Source: Lentibacillus jeotgali (lineage in GTDB: Bacteria; Bacillota; Bacilli; Bacillales; Amphibacillaceae). Taken from it: 64,000 bases of DNA. Below are positions 36,702 through 46,800 of this stretch, piece by piece. The position numbers and the translations under genes were made by a program. How positions within the stretch are numbered: position 1 is the stretch's first letter; every line of letters begins with the position of its first letter. Location of the stretch: contig NZ_AGAV01000016.1 in NCBI RefSeq assembly GCF_000224785.1, positions 58,631 to 122,630 of the forward strand, written 5' to 3'. The notes under the pieces were generated by a model. The model was not told where the DNA came from and did no database searches. It saw nothing but the letters and a program-made list of their open reading frames with translations.

Positions 36702-38330
36702 ATGAAAGAGAAACAGGGAATAAGCCTGCCTCAACTTACAAATGACATTGTCAAAAATGCACGTAAGACACGGCTCGATGCATTTGCTGTGGCACTGGAA
36801 GGCTGGCGCAGAGGGCTTAAATTAAAATGGTATACAAAGGACTCGGAACATTTTAATGACATGGTTATTTTCGGTGTTAACCCGCCCGGAAGGTTATTCT
36901 CGCTCAGTTCTGACAAACGGACACACTATTTCTTTAGAACAAGGGGAGACAAAGTAACCAACGAAGCAGTGGAAATCGGCTCCGAGAAAGATGATACGAA
37001 GGAATGGCTTAATAAAGCAGGCGTACCAGTCCCACAGGGGAAAGGTTTTGAAGAGGAAGCGACAGATAATGAGATTATTGATTATGCGAAAACGTTGGGC
37101 TTTCCGCTGGTACTCAAGCCGACCAATGCGAGCTTGGGAAATGGTGTCAGGACAAATTTGCAAAATGAACAAGAATTTATTAAAGCAGTTGAGTATGTTA
37201 GAGATGAATTGGGCTATGGTGAAGTTGTTGTCGAACAGTATGTAGAAGGCAAGGAATATCGTGTCTACGTTGTCGACGGCAAGGCAATCGGAGCGTATAA
37301 CAGGGTCCCGGCCAACATTATCGGGGACGGCACACATAATATCGAGGAACTGATTGAGCTGAAAAATATTGAGCGAAAAAGGAATGCAAGGTTAAACAGC
37401 TGCCTGATTGAAATGGATAAGGAAATTCTCGAATTTATTCAGTCATCGGGTTACACATTGGAAAGCATCCCTAAAAAAGGGGAGCAGATCTTTCTCAGAC
37501 AGAAAACCAATATTTCTTCAGGCGGTGATCCAATCGATGTTACGGATAAAATGCCTGAGCATTATAAAGAAGTCGCTGTCAATGCTCTAAAAGCTGTTCC
37601 AGGGCTATACCATGGAGGAGTCGATCTGATCGTTAATGGCAATAAAGCAGTGGTGATCGAATTGAACCCAACCGCACAAATCGGGGGCATACTTTACCCG
37701 CTGAAAGGGAAATCACGTAACATACCCGGTGCGATTATCGATTATTATTTCCCGGAAACAAAAGGAATGGATACGTCTGACTCTCAGATTTATTTTGATT
37801 TAATTGATGTCTTGGAACCCCTGGAAAACAGATCTGCGATTGAGGTGGAGGTTACGTCAGCCCCAATGGGCAAGCTGCATGCGAAGCGGTTTGTTGTGAC
37901 TGGAACTGTACAGCGGCACAGCTACCATCGCTGGCTAAAGAAGCAGGCACTGGACCGAAACCTGCACGGCTATGTTAAAAATATGGTATTTGATGAAATC
38001 GAAATCGTCGTAGCCGGGACGAATAAGTCAGAGATAACAGAGTTTAAAAAAATGATTGATCAGTATCCGCAAAGTTCAAAGATTAAAAATATCGAAGAAG
38101 AAGACTATGATGAATCTGTGATGGTAGGATTTGAAATTGCCGAAGTGTATAATACCACCAGTTTGAAATCTGCTCAATTTGCATTAAGAAAAATGGAAAA
38201 AGACCTGAAGCATATGACGAAACAGAAGAATCGGATCGAGAAAGATAACCAGCAAATTTTGGATAGCACATCCTGGAGATTCACAGAGCCTTTCAGAAAA
38301 ATTGGGAGTGCAATAAAAAAGAGTAAATAA
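36702..38330 (+). CDS. ATP-grasp ligase fused to an acylphosphatase-like domain (paralogue 2)
   Basis: The same architecture as paralogue 1: VALEGWRRGLKLKW and RTHYFFRTRGD, ATP-grasp FPLVLKPTNASLGNGVRTNL, metal motif VIELNPTAQIGG, acylphosphatase-like region with His409 in place of the catalytic Arg and Asn427 retained, and a C-terminal coiled coil ending STSWRFTEPFRKIG. Start ATG 36702 is preferred to 36696 because of spacing from TGGAGGA. It is separated by about 30 bp from paralogue 1 and co-transcribed. Confidence 0.88.
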   Translation: MKEKQGISLPQLTNDIVKNARKTRLDAFAVALEGWRRGLKLKWYTKDSEHFNDMVIFGVNPPGRLFSLSSDKRTHYFFRTRGDKVTNEAVEIGSEKDDTKEWLNKAGVPVPQGKGFEEEATDNEIIDYAKTLGFPLVLKPTNASLGNGVRTNLQNEQEFIKAVEYVRDELGYGEVVVEQYVEGKEYRVYVVDGKAIGAYNRVPANIIGDGTHNIEELIELKNIERKRNARLNSCLIEMDKEILEFIQSSGYTLESIPKKGEQIFLRQKTNISSGGDPIDVTDKMPEHYKEVAVNALKAVPGLYHGGVDLIVNGNKAVVIELNPTAQIGGILYPLKGKSRNIPGAIIDYYFPETKGMDTSDSQIYFDLIDVLEPLENRSAIEVEVTSAPMGKLHAKRFVVTGTVQRHSYHRWLKKQALDRNLHGYVKNMVFDEIEIVVAGTNKSEITEFKKMIDQYPQSSKIKNIEEEDYDESVMVGFEIAEVYNTTSLKSAQFALRKMEKDLKHMTKQKNRIEKDNQQILDSTSWRFTEPFRKIGSAIKKSK

Positions 38331-38350
38331 TATTTAAGGGAGAGCTGCTG

Positions 38351-39805
38351 ATGGAAGAGGGGTATCCTAATTGGCTTTCAAAGCAAATGCTTTACGGTGT
38401 ACGCAGGTTTAATATTGATTCGTTTCTGGTTGCACTTGAAGGATGGAGAAGAGGGCTTTCCCTAACATTTTATAGTGAACATTTCGATGTTACCGACCTT
38501 CAGCTTATCGGGTTTGAGCCGACAGGAAAAACGTTCTCCCTCAGCTCAAAAGAAAGGACGCATTATTTTTACAGGTCGAGGGGAGATCGGGTAGCGAATG
38601 ATGCTGTGGACATCGGCTCCAGTAAAGAAAAAACAAAGGTATATCTTCAAAAAGCGGGTGTTCCGGTTCCTGAAGGTTTTAGTTTCTCAAAAGAAGAAGA
38701 TCTGGAAGACGTCATCCAGGCGGCGAAGAAAATCGGGTTCCCATTGGTTGTTAAGCCGACCTTTGGCAGTCTTGGCAAGGGCATCATCACCAATATTAAA
38801 TCAGATGAAAGCTTAAGGGACAGTCTAGCTTATGTTTTTTCCGAATTTGAATACACGGAGTTTATTATAGAAAGGCATATTAGTGGCGAAGATATCCGTG
38901 TTTATGTGATTGGAGATCAGGCGATTTGTGCCACCAAAAGGGTTCCAGCCAATGTTACGGGAGATGGCGCACACACAATCGAAGAGTTAATTGAGTTAAA
39001 GAATGAAATAAGAACATTAAATCCCCAAACATCAACAAGGCTGATAAAAGTCGATGATAACATCCAGAATTTCCTGTCTCTACAGAAATTGCAGCTTACC
39101 GATATACCTAAAGAAGGTACGGTCATTTACTTGAAAGGACAGAGTAATATTTCTTCAGGCGGTGATTCGGTCGATGTGACAGAAGAACTGTCAGACGATA
39201 TTAAAAACACTGCAATAAATGCTGTAAAAGCTATACCCGGATTAATTCACGCTGGTACAGATATAATTGTTAATGAAAGTGGTGCGGTGATTATTGAAAT
39301 TAACGCTACTGCCGGCATTTCACTGCATACATTTCCCTTATACGGAGAAGCGCGGAATGTAGCAGAAAAAATCGTTGACTTTTATTTTCCTGAAATGAAG
39401 GGAGGAGCAGCAGGAAGCACGACAATTTACTTTGACTACAAAGCTGTTCTGGAACTGCTCAGAAGCAGAACTGTAAAAGTGTTGGAACTTACAAATGCAC
39501 CGGTTGGCAAATTGTATGCAAAACGGTATGTCATCTCGGGAGAAGTACAGGGTGTAGGTTTTAGAAGGTGGCTGCAGAAGCAGGCTGTCGGCAGAGGCTT
39601 ACATGGGTATACAAGAAATTTACGCAATGGGAAACTTGTTGTCGTTGTTGGCGATACAGATAAAAGCAACGTTGATGCATTTAAAGACATTTGCTATGAA
39701 GGTCCGGAGCAAGCAAAGGTCAGCAATATCCAGGAATACATCTGGGATAAACAAATTAAAATAGGATTTGAAATTAGGAGTATGAATAAGGCCAGGAAGA
39801 GTTAA
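38351..39805 (+). CDS. ATP-grasp ligase with an intact acylphosphatase domain (paralogue 3)
   Basis: The 484-residue protein has VALEGWRRGLSLTF, ATP-grasp FPLVVKPTFGSLGKGIITNI and the metal motif IIEINATAGISLH. The C-terminal acylphosphatase domain has the full signature GEVQGVGFRRWLQ with Arg405 and Asn423 (GYTRNLRNG), 18 residues apart, the same spacing as the catalytic pair of known acylphosphatases. It lacks the C-terminal coiled coil and SWRxTxP tail of paralogues 1 and 2. Among the four it is the only one with a complete acylphosphatase site, so it may hydrolyse acyl-phosphate intermediates. Confidence 0.88.
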   Translation: MEEGYPNWLSKQMLYGVRRFNIDSFLVALEGWRRGLSLTFYSEHFDVTDLQLIGFEPTGKTFSLSSKERTHYFYRSRGDRVANDAVDIGSSKEKTKVYLQKAGVPVPEGFSFSKEEDLEDVIQAAKKIGFPLVVKPTFGSLGKGIITNIKSDESLRDSLAYVFSEFEYTEFIIERHISGEDIRVYVIGDQAICATKRVPANVTGDGAHTIEELIELKNEIRTLNPQTSTRLIKVDDNIQNFLSLQKLQLTDIPKEGTVIYLKGQSNISSGGDSVDVTEELSDDIKNTAINAVKAIPGLIHAGTDIIVNESGAVIIEINATAGISLHTFPLYGEARNVAEKIVDFYFPEMKGGAAGSTTIYFDYKAVLELLRSRTVKVLELTNAPVGKLYAKRYVISGEVQGVGFRRWLQKQAVGRGLHGYTRNLRNGKLVVVVGDTDKSNVDAFKDICYEGPEQAKVSNIQEYIWDKQIKIGFEIRSMNKARKS

Positions 39806-39872
39806 TCAAGTATGAATTCACAAGAAAAGATGATATTTTCATTACAACACTGAGGTCAGAGAGGTATAAGGT

Positions 39873-40919
39873 ATGAAAAACAATCAAAACGTTTCTTTGA
39901 CAGCTGTAGGCGATATCTTACCCCATGGCAGGGTATATGGCGGAACCAAGAAGGAATCTGATTATAAATTTGATGAGAAATTAGCAAATGCTGCTCACTT
40001 ATTGGGCAAAACGGATATTACAGTTGCAAATTTAGAAACAATTATTGCTGGCCAAGAAATCGGTCTTTCTTCTTATCCACGGTTTAATAGCCCGGTGGAA
40101 TTAGGCTATACACTGAAAGATATGGGCGTAGACATTGTAAGTATTGCCAATAACCATATGCTGGACCGCGGTGAAGAAGGGTTAATGAAATCCATCAACA
40201 ATTTAAGGAAAATTGGTTTGGAGTATGATGGTGGCTATAAATCATTTGAGGACCGGGACAAGCTGCGTATCATTAAGAAAAATGGTCTCAGGATTTGTTT
40301 TGTATCTTTCACAAGAGGCACAAACTCTATTAAGATCCCTGATGACAAGCCATATCTGTCTAACTCTCTCAAAGAAATTAACGAATTGAAAATATACAGT
40401 ACACTGAGAAGGATTAAAAAGAACAAACTTGCTGATGTCATTGTGGCAAATATGCATTTTGGCGAAGAATATCATCTGTACCCATCATCCACTCAAAGGG
40501 AAATGTCTGCTTCATTAGCTGACGCGGGAGCCGATGTTATAATTGGCCACCACCCTCATGTGTTACAGCCGCCTGAGTGGATTGAGACGTCCCGCGGGAC
40601 TAACTCATTTGTCGCTTACTCATTGGGCAATTTCTTTACAGGTCAGAATGGGTTACATAGGCAAATAGGTGCGGTATTGTCATTGGATATTACAAAGCCA
40701 CGAAAAAACTACAAAGGTATTGAAATCAAAAATCCAAAATATGAACTGACTTTCATGAGTAATGAAAAGCAAAGAAATTATAAAATTCACGTCTTCCGTG
40801 ATTGGATAAAAGACAATAAAGAAATAAAAACTGCGGAATTGGTATTTGACTCTAATCAGGTGTATGAAGACGTAATCAATCGAATGCGAAAAGAAATTAA
40901 ATCGCTTGAGATCAACTAA
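39873..40919 (+). CDS. capA: CapA-like metallophosphatase (PGA_cap family)
   Basis: The 348-residue protein has metallophosphoesterase motifs in the CapA order: TAVGDILPHGR, NLETII, IANNHMLDRG, NMHFGEEY and GHHPHVLQ. CapA of poly-gamma-glutamate clusters is normally membrane-anchored, but this protein shows no signal peptide or transmembrane segment and starts MKNNQNVSLT. CapB, CapC and CapE homologues are not nearby. It is placed between ATP-grasp paralogues 3 and 4. Start ATG 39873 follows GAGAGG. It may process phosphorylated or peptide-bearing intermediates; the exact reaction of the family is unsettled. Confidence 0.87.
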   Translation: MKNNQNVSLTAVGDILPHGRVYGGTKKESDYKFDEKLANAAHLLGKTDITVANLETIIAGQEIGLSSYPRFNSPVELGYTLKDMGVDIVSIANNHMLDRGEEGLMKSINNLRKIGLEYDGGYKSFEDRDKLRIIKKNGLRICFVSFTRGTNSIKIPDDKPYLSNSLKEINELKIYSTLRRIKKNKLADVIVANMHFGEEYHLYPSSTQREMSASLADAGADVIIGHHPHVLQPPEWIETSRGTNSFVAYSLGNFFTGQNGLHRQIGAVLSLDITKPRKNYKGIEIKNPKYELTFMSNEKQRNYKIHVFRDWIKDNKEIKTAELVFDSNQVYEDVINRMRKEIKSLEIN

Positions 40920-40938
40920 TGAAATAAGGTGAATTCCA

Positions 40939-42516
40939 ATGGAGAATTATAAGAATACATGGTTGCCACATTTAAAAGATGCTGTTCCAAAAGCTGCACA
41001 AGGAAAAGGAACTTGTATGTATACGGTGGCATTGGAAGGATGGCGCAGAGGGTTAGAGCTAAGGTTTATTAAGAAAAAAGGATCTGGATTGCTGCGCTCT
41101 GTATCTTTTTCGTTAAGTGACGGAAGAACGAAACATGTGTTTAGCGGTTCGCGTGGAGACTATGTTTCCAGAGAAGCGAAAGAGATATGCAGGGATAAAG
41201 GGCTGACCAATCAGTATTTGGAAAAAGCAGGCGTTCCCACACCCGGCGGTAAATTTTTCGATAAAGGCACCGCATTCAAAACTATGATCAGTTATGCTAA
41301 AAGACTAGGATTTCCGGTAGTCGTAAAGCCGAGTGATTCTGATGGCGGTGGCGCCGGTGTCAAAACAAATATAAGAAATGAAAATGAGCTTGAGGAAGTC
41401 TTAAAAAAAGTTAGAGCCAATGAAAGAAGTATTATTATTGAGAGGTTCTTCACGGGCGATGACTTTAGAGTTTATGTTCTCGAAGATAAAGTAATAGGTG
41501 CTTTCCAAAGAAGGGCCGCCAGTGTTGTTGGGGATGGGAAGTCGGACATCAGCACATTACTTGAACAGAAGAACAAGGAAAGGCAAAAAAGTCCGTTCCT
41601 GTCATCCAGTAACATAAAAATTGATCGATCAATGGAAAATTTCCTGCAAGAAAAAGGCTTAGCTTCATCGCATGTTCCAAAAAAGGGTGAAAGAGTTTTT
41701 CTGAGGCGCAATGGGGAATATTTTGGTCAGCGTGATTCAGTAAACGTAACGGATGATCTATCCCAAAAAATGAAGGATATAGCCATATCGGCAGTAAATG
41801 CGATACCAGGGCTTCCACATGCCGGGGTTGATATGCTCATCAACCTTGATACAAACGAAGGCGTCGTTAACGAGGTTAATTCAAGAGCTCAAATTAGCAA
41901 CCACGTATTTCCAATCGAGGGTAAAGCGATTGATATTCCTAAACATATCATTGATTATTACTTTCCGGAGACTAAGAATGACAAGGCGACGGATGTTAAA
42001 TATATTTTTGATTTCAAAACGGTCGTTAACAGTTTTGAAGCAGGCACTGCAAAAGAGATTAAAATACCGTCGATTCCCGCTGGCCTGAAAACAGTGAGGC
42101 GTTATGTTGTAACAGGAAGCAATTTTAATAAAAAATATCACAAATGGCTGCAGCGGAAGGCATTGGAAAAAAATCTGGATGGCTATGTGAGAACGATTGA
42201 TAAAAACAGTATTTCTGTTGTGGTTGCAGGGTCGGAATATGTGGTCAAATCGTTTAAAGACGTCATAAAGAAATCATCCCCCAAGTCGGCCAATGTAACA
42301 AATGTGAACGGGATGATGTTTAATAAGCCGGTTAAAGTAGGGTTTGAATTAAGACAAAATGCCGGGAGCAAGAACAATAACAAAACAAGGAAGAAAACAT
42401 CACAGCAAAAACCCGCGCAGCAGAAAAAGAAGGAACAGAAAAAGCAATTTTTTGTGTTTAGAGTGATTAAGCTTCCTATTAGCGTATTAAGAAAAATTAA
42501 GAGGAAAATAGTATGA
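40939..42516 (+). CDS. ATP-grasp ligase fused to a degenerate acylphosphatase domain (paralogue 4)
   Basis: The 525-residue protein keeps the N-terminal VALEGWRRGLELRF, ATP-grasp FPVVVKPSDSDGGGAGVKTN and metal motif VVNEVNSRAQISNH. In the acylphosphatase-like region both catalytic positions are lost (His401 for Arg, Thr419 for Asn), so this domain cannot be an acylphosphatase in the usual sense. The C-terminus is very basic (KTRKKTSQQKPAQQKKKEQKK). Start ATG 40939 follows AAGGTG. It is the most divergent of the four paralogues. Confidence 0.86.
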   Translation: MENYKNTWLPHLKDAVPKAAQGKGTCMYTVALEGWRRGLELRFIKKKGSGLLRSVSFSLSDGRTKHVFSGSRGDYVSREAKEICRDKGLTNQYLEKAGVPTPGGKFFDKGTAFKTMISYAKRLGFPVVVKPSDSDGGGAGVKTNIRNENELEEVLKKVRANERSIIIERFFTGDDFRVYVLEDKVIGAFQRRAASVVGDGKSDISTLLEQKNKERQKSPFLSSSNIKIDRSMENFLQEKGLASSHVPKKGERVFLRRNGEYFGQRDSVNVTDDLSQKMKDIAISAVNAIPGLPHAGVDMLINLDTNEGVVNEVNSRAQISNHVFPIEGKAIDIPKHIIDYYFPETKNDKATDVKYIFDFKTVVNSFEAGTAKEIKIPSIPAGLKTVRRYVVTGSNFNKKYHKWLQRKALEKNLDGYVRTIDKNSISVVVAGSEYVVKSFKDVIKKSSPKSANVTNVNGMMFNKPVKVGFELRQNAGSKNNNKTRKKTSQQKPAQQKKKEQKKQFFVFRVIKLPISVLRKIKRKIV

Positions 42517-42519
42517 AAA

Positions 42520-42544
42520 GGGATGTTGACAATGTCAACATCCC
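42520..42544. terminator. bidirectional terminator between convergent ATP-grasp genes
   Basis: GGGATGTTGAC-AAT-GTCAACATCCC is a perfect stem overlapping the end of the minus-strand gene, with A-rich and T-rich flanks. Confidence 0.85.
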
Positions 42545-43554
42545 TGAATTTTACCCTTACTTTTCGTTTTGGTGAGTCTGTATTTATAATGCTCTGATTT
42601 TATTAAGGCGATATCTCCCATGGCGAACTCATGGCCAGGTGCAGTGTTGACCTCAAATAAGTATGGCTTCCCATCTTGATCAATTCCTATATCAATACCC
42701 ATTGATGTTATTTTCTTATTAAAAATTTGCTCCATTTTATAAGGGAATTTATTGCCTATATCCCTAAGAGAGTCTCTGACAGCTTCCCAGTTTTCATAGT
42801 TCGCTTTCAGGTAGGGTGTTAATTCACTGACACTGCCTCCCTGTGCAACATTTGATACGATTTTTTGCCCCGTACCGATTCTGATTAAATATGCTGCTGC
42901 CTGCCATTTATTGAGCCCGTTTTTTTCCAGTCGTATCCTGCAATCAAACGGTTCCCCGTTTTTAGTTCTTGAGTTGATATGCTTTTGAAAGATGTATTGT
43001 TCATGATTGATATCATTTTTAAAGAATTGTTTAAGTTTGCGTTTATTTAATTTTGTATCCTGATTTTCGTAGGTCAGTATGTAATCACTCTTATTTTTCG
43101 AAAGCATGTAAATTCCTTCTCCTCTATGGCCAAGTTTCGGTTTGATAATGATGGTTTCGTGTTTCTTAAGAAAGTTATGGAATGTTTTAAAATCTGTAAT
43201 GCTTTCTGATGGTATGACTAAATGAGCGAACACTCCATCCTCTAAAACTCTTTTGTTCACGATATCTTTTGGGGCAAATCTGCCAGAGGATAAAGTGCTT
43301 CTTGCTCGAAGGAAATTCATAACTTTTTTATGTTTAAAGCAATAGACATTGATATCGATAAATTCAGGTACCGGGGCTTCTTTACGCACCCATTTATTCT
43401 CAATAAGCATCAGACCGTTAATGACTCCCCGCTCCATATCAACATCGTTTGCAGTGAAATAGACCAGATCTATACCGTTGTACTTAGTAGCCTTAGCAAC
43501 AAGTCTTACAAATTTTTGGGGCTTCTTAATATTCCGCATGTAACCAACAATCAT
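42535..43554 (-). CDS. YheC/YheD family ATP-grasp protein (endospore-coat associated type), minus-strand copy
   Basis: The 339-residue protein starts MIVGYMRNIKKPQKF and has the family motifs IIKPKLGHRGEGIYML, FDCRIRLEKN, YLIRIGTGQKIVSNVAQGGSV and the C-terminal FEVNTAPGHEF with Glu and Asn for metal binding. YheC/YheD proteins are ATP-grasp enzymes named from spore-coat proteins of B. subtilis; their substrates are not known. It is convergent with paralogue 4 of the acylphosphatase fusions. A homologue at 47393 has the same order of motifs. Confidence 0.87.
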   Translation of the reverse strand: MIVGYMRNIKKPQKFVRLVAKATKYNGIDLVYFTANDVDMERGVINGLMLIENKWVRKEAPVPEFIDINVYCFKHKKVMNFLRARSTLSSGRFAPKDIVNKRVLEDGVFAHLVIPSESITDFKTFHNFLKKHETIIIKPKLGHRGEGIYMLSKNKSDYILTYENQDTKLNKRKLKQFFKNDINHEQYIFQKHINSRTKNGEPFDCRIRLEKNGLNKWQAAAYLIRIGTGQKIVSNVAQGGSVSELTPYLKANYENWEAVRDSLRDIGNKFPYKMEQIFNKKITSMGIDIGIDQDGKPYLFEVNTAPGHEFAMGDIALIKSEHYKYRLTKTKSKGKIQGC

Positions 43555-43812
43555 TATGTGTTCCTTCCTTTCAAGATTTAATATAAATAGGTATACACTT
43601 TAGATTTCCCCCATTTTACCCGGGCAAACCTAAATCAGCTAAAATATACCTATACAGAAGTAAAAATGTTTTGCTAAAATGTTAAGTGTGATGCATTTTT
43701 GTAATAAAATTGTCAAATTTTGTAGCATAATACACTTGGAATTATGCGAATTAGCTTAACATTAAATACATCATGAACTATAATAACATTATTTGAATAG
43801 GGAGGTGTAAAT

Positions 43813-46800
43813 GTGTCGAAAAAAATGTTTTTACTATTGATGGCAGGTTTATTTTCCTTGTCGGCCGCCTTCACTCCTATTGCCAATGCAGCTGATGACA
43901 ACCATAAGAATACAAATGATGGCTGTATAGCAATAAGTTTGAGCGAGGTTGATAGTGTTACTGAGCAGAGTTACATAGATTTAGCAGACAAATATAAATC
44001 TGAATCTCAGTTATGTTCAGAAAAGGAAAAGGAGGAATCGAAGGATAGTGGAGCCAGGAATGCAAAAGTAGATGGAGAAATTATCTATTTAGACAAGGAC
44101 GCACTTACAGAGGCGGAAAGACAAGAGTTTATGGAATCTTATCTGGCTAAAAAAGAAGCATCACGAGACAAATCAGCCGATCATCAGTCGACTGACCAGA
44201 AACCAGGAGCATTAGGAGAAGAAAATGATGATACAGCTGATAATGGTCAAGAGAGAGATAATGCAGAGGAGTCACCTGAAGAAGAGACAAATAACGATGA
44301 ATTAGATGAGCCGCAGGATAAAGGTTCAGGTGAGCAACAAAACTCACAAAATGAAAAAACAAAAGAGCAGCCTGAAACAGACCAGAATGAAAGAAAAGAT
44401 GCAAAAGAGGATAAAGCAGAGGAGAATACAAATAAAAGCAAGTCGGCTGAGCCAGACAAGAAAAAATCCGATGAACAGCAGGGAAAGCAAAACGAATCCA
44501 AAGCTTCAACTTCCAGTACCAAAATTAACAGCCTCAATAATATGACGGCAAAAGTTAGTGACAATTCCCTTCAAAAAGGGGTCAGAAGTACTAGAGTACT
44601 AGAACTGAAAAAGGATCTAATAGAATTAGGTTTTGATGGATATGGCATGATTCTCACCAAGTACTTTGGCGACGGCACGAAAAAGAACATCCGTGACTTT
44701 CAGGACTTTTACCGTCAGAAAGTGACTGGTGTTGCGGATCAGAAAGTGTTTGACCAGATCGACTTTCTTCTGCCGAATTCATTCAGCAACGGCAGGCGCC
44801 ATGTCGACACAATCGAGTTCAAAAAAGACTTGATAGAATTGGGTTTTGATGATTATGGTATGAAGCTGACCCATTATTATGGTGAGGGCACGGAGAAAAA
44901 CGTCCGTGATTTTCAGGACTTTTACCGTCAAAAAGTAACGGGTGTTGCGGGACAGGAAGTAATCGATCAGATTGACTTTCTTTTGCCGAATCCATTCAGC
45001 AATGGCAAGCGACATGTCGATACAATTGAGTTCAAAAAAGATTTGGTTGAGCTTGGTTTTGATAATTACGGAATGTTAATGACTTACTTCTACGGAGATG
45101 GCACAGAAAAGAATGTCCGTGACTTTCAAAAGGCTTACCAGCTACCTGTAACCGGAATCGCTGATAAAGCTACATTTGATAAGGTTGAGTCCGTGATCAA
45201 GGATGATAATCGTCACGATGACGGTGTACTCAGCAAAGGTGACAGAAGTTCTAACGTGCTGGAAATGAAACAGGACCTCATTAAATTAGGTTTTGACGGA
45301 TATGGCATGTTGCAGACAAAGTATTTTGGCGATGGTACTGAGAAGAATCTTAAGGATTTTCAGGAATTTTACCGTCAAAAAGTAACGGGTGTTGCCGGAC
45401 AGGGAGTATTTGATCAGATTGATTTTCTGCTCCCTAACCCGCTCAGCAACGGCAGGCGCCATGTAGATACAATTGAGCTCAAGAAAGATTTGATAGAATT
45501 GGGCTTTGACAACTATGGCATGAAACTGACGCATTTCTACGGCGAGGGTACTGAAAAGAATGTCCGCGATTTCCAGGACTTTTACCATCAAAAAGTAACG
45601 GGTGTTGCCGGAGAGGAAGTATTCGATCAGATTGACTTTCTGCTGCCGAACCCGTTCAGTAACGGCAAACGTCACATGGATACAATCGAGTTTAAGAAAG
45701 ATTTGATCGAACTCGGTTTTGACAACTATGGTATGAAGCTGACACATTTCTATGGCGAGGGTACTGAAAAGAACGTCCGTGATTTCCAGAATTTTTATCG
45801 ACAGGAAGTAACGGGTATCGCCGGACAGGAAGTATTTGACCAGATTAATTTTCTTCTGCCGAATCCCTTTAGCAATGGTAAACGTCACGTGGATACAATC
45901 GAGTTCAAGAAAGATTTGATTAAATTAGGCTTTGATGGCTACGGCATGAAACTGACACACTATTATGGCGATGGCACTAAGAAGAACGTTCGCGATTTTC
46001 AGGACTTTTACCGTCAGAAAGTAACAGGCACTGCTGGCCAAGGGGTCTTCGATCAGATTGACTTTCTTCTCCCGAATCCATTCAGTAATGGTAAGCGGCA
46101 TGTGGATACAATTGCCCTCAAAGAAGATTTAATAAAACTTGGGTTTGATGGATACGGCATGAAGCTGACACATTATTATGGTGACGCTACTGAAAAAAAT
46201 GTAAAGGATCTTCAGAGGAGTTACAACCTGAATGTCACTGGAATTGTCGATGAAGTCACTATGAACACTATAAAAAATGCACTGCAAGGAACAAGTTACA
46301 CATCATATGACTTATCGCTGAATGAAGCGCTAAACATACAAATGAGAGCCAATCCTCAAACCGACCAGGCATATGCATATATATCCAAAACATGGGTGGA
46401 GGACGGCGTTGTAACAGCGAGTGCACTTAATGTACGAACGGGTCCTGGCACTCATCATAAGGATATTGGAACGCTATACAGCGGAGAAAGAGTCGATGTT
46501 CTTGATGAAGTGGAAGGCTGGTATGTAATAAGACATAATGACCGGCAGCAATGGGTTAATGCCACTCCAAATGATGTACGCTATTATCTGAACCCGGATA
46601 ATTTCATTGATAATGCGGTTCAGCGATTTCAATTTTTGGATTTGGCCAAACCAAGCAATGCTTCAGCAGCTGAACTGAATAGTTATCTGCAGAATAAAGG
46701 CATTCTCGCCGGTAAGGGACAGGCCTTCATTAAAGCTGCCAATATCAATGGCATTAATGATGTTTACCTGGCTTCACATGCTGGACTTGAGACAAGTAAT

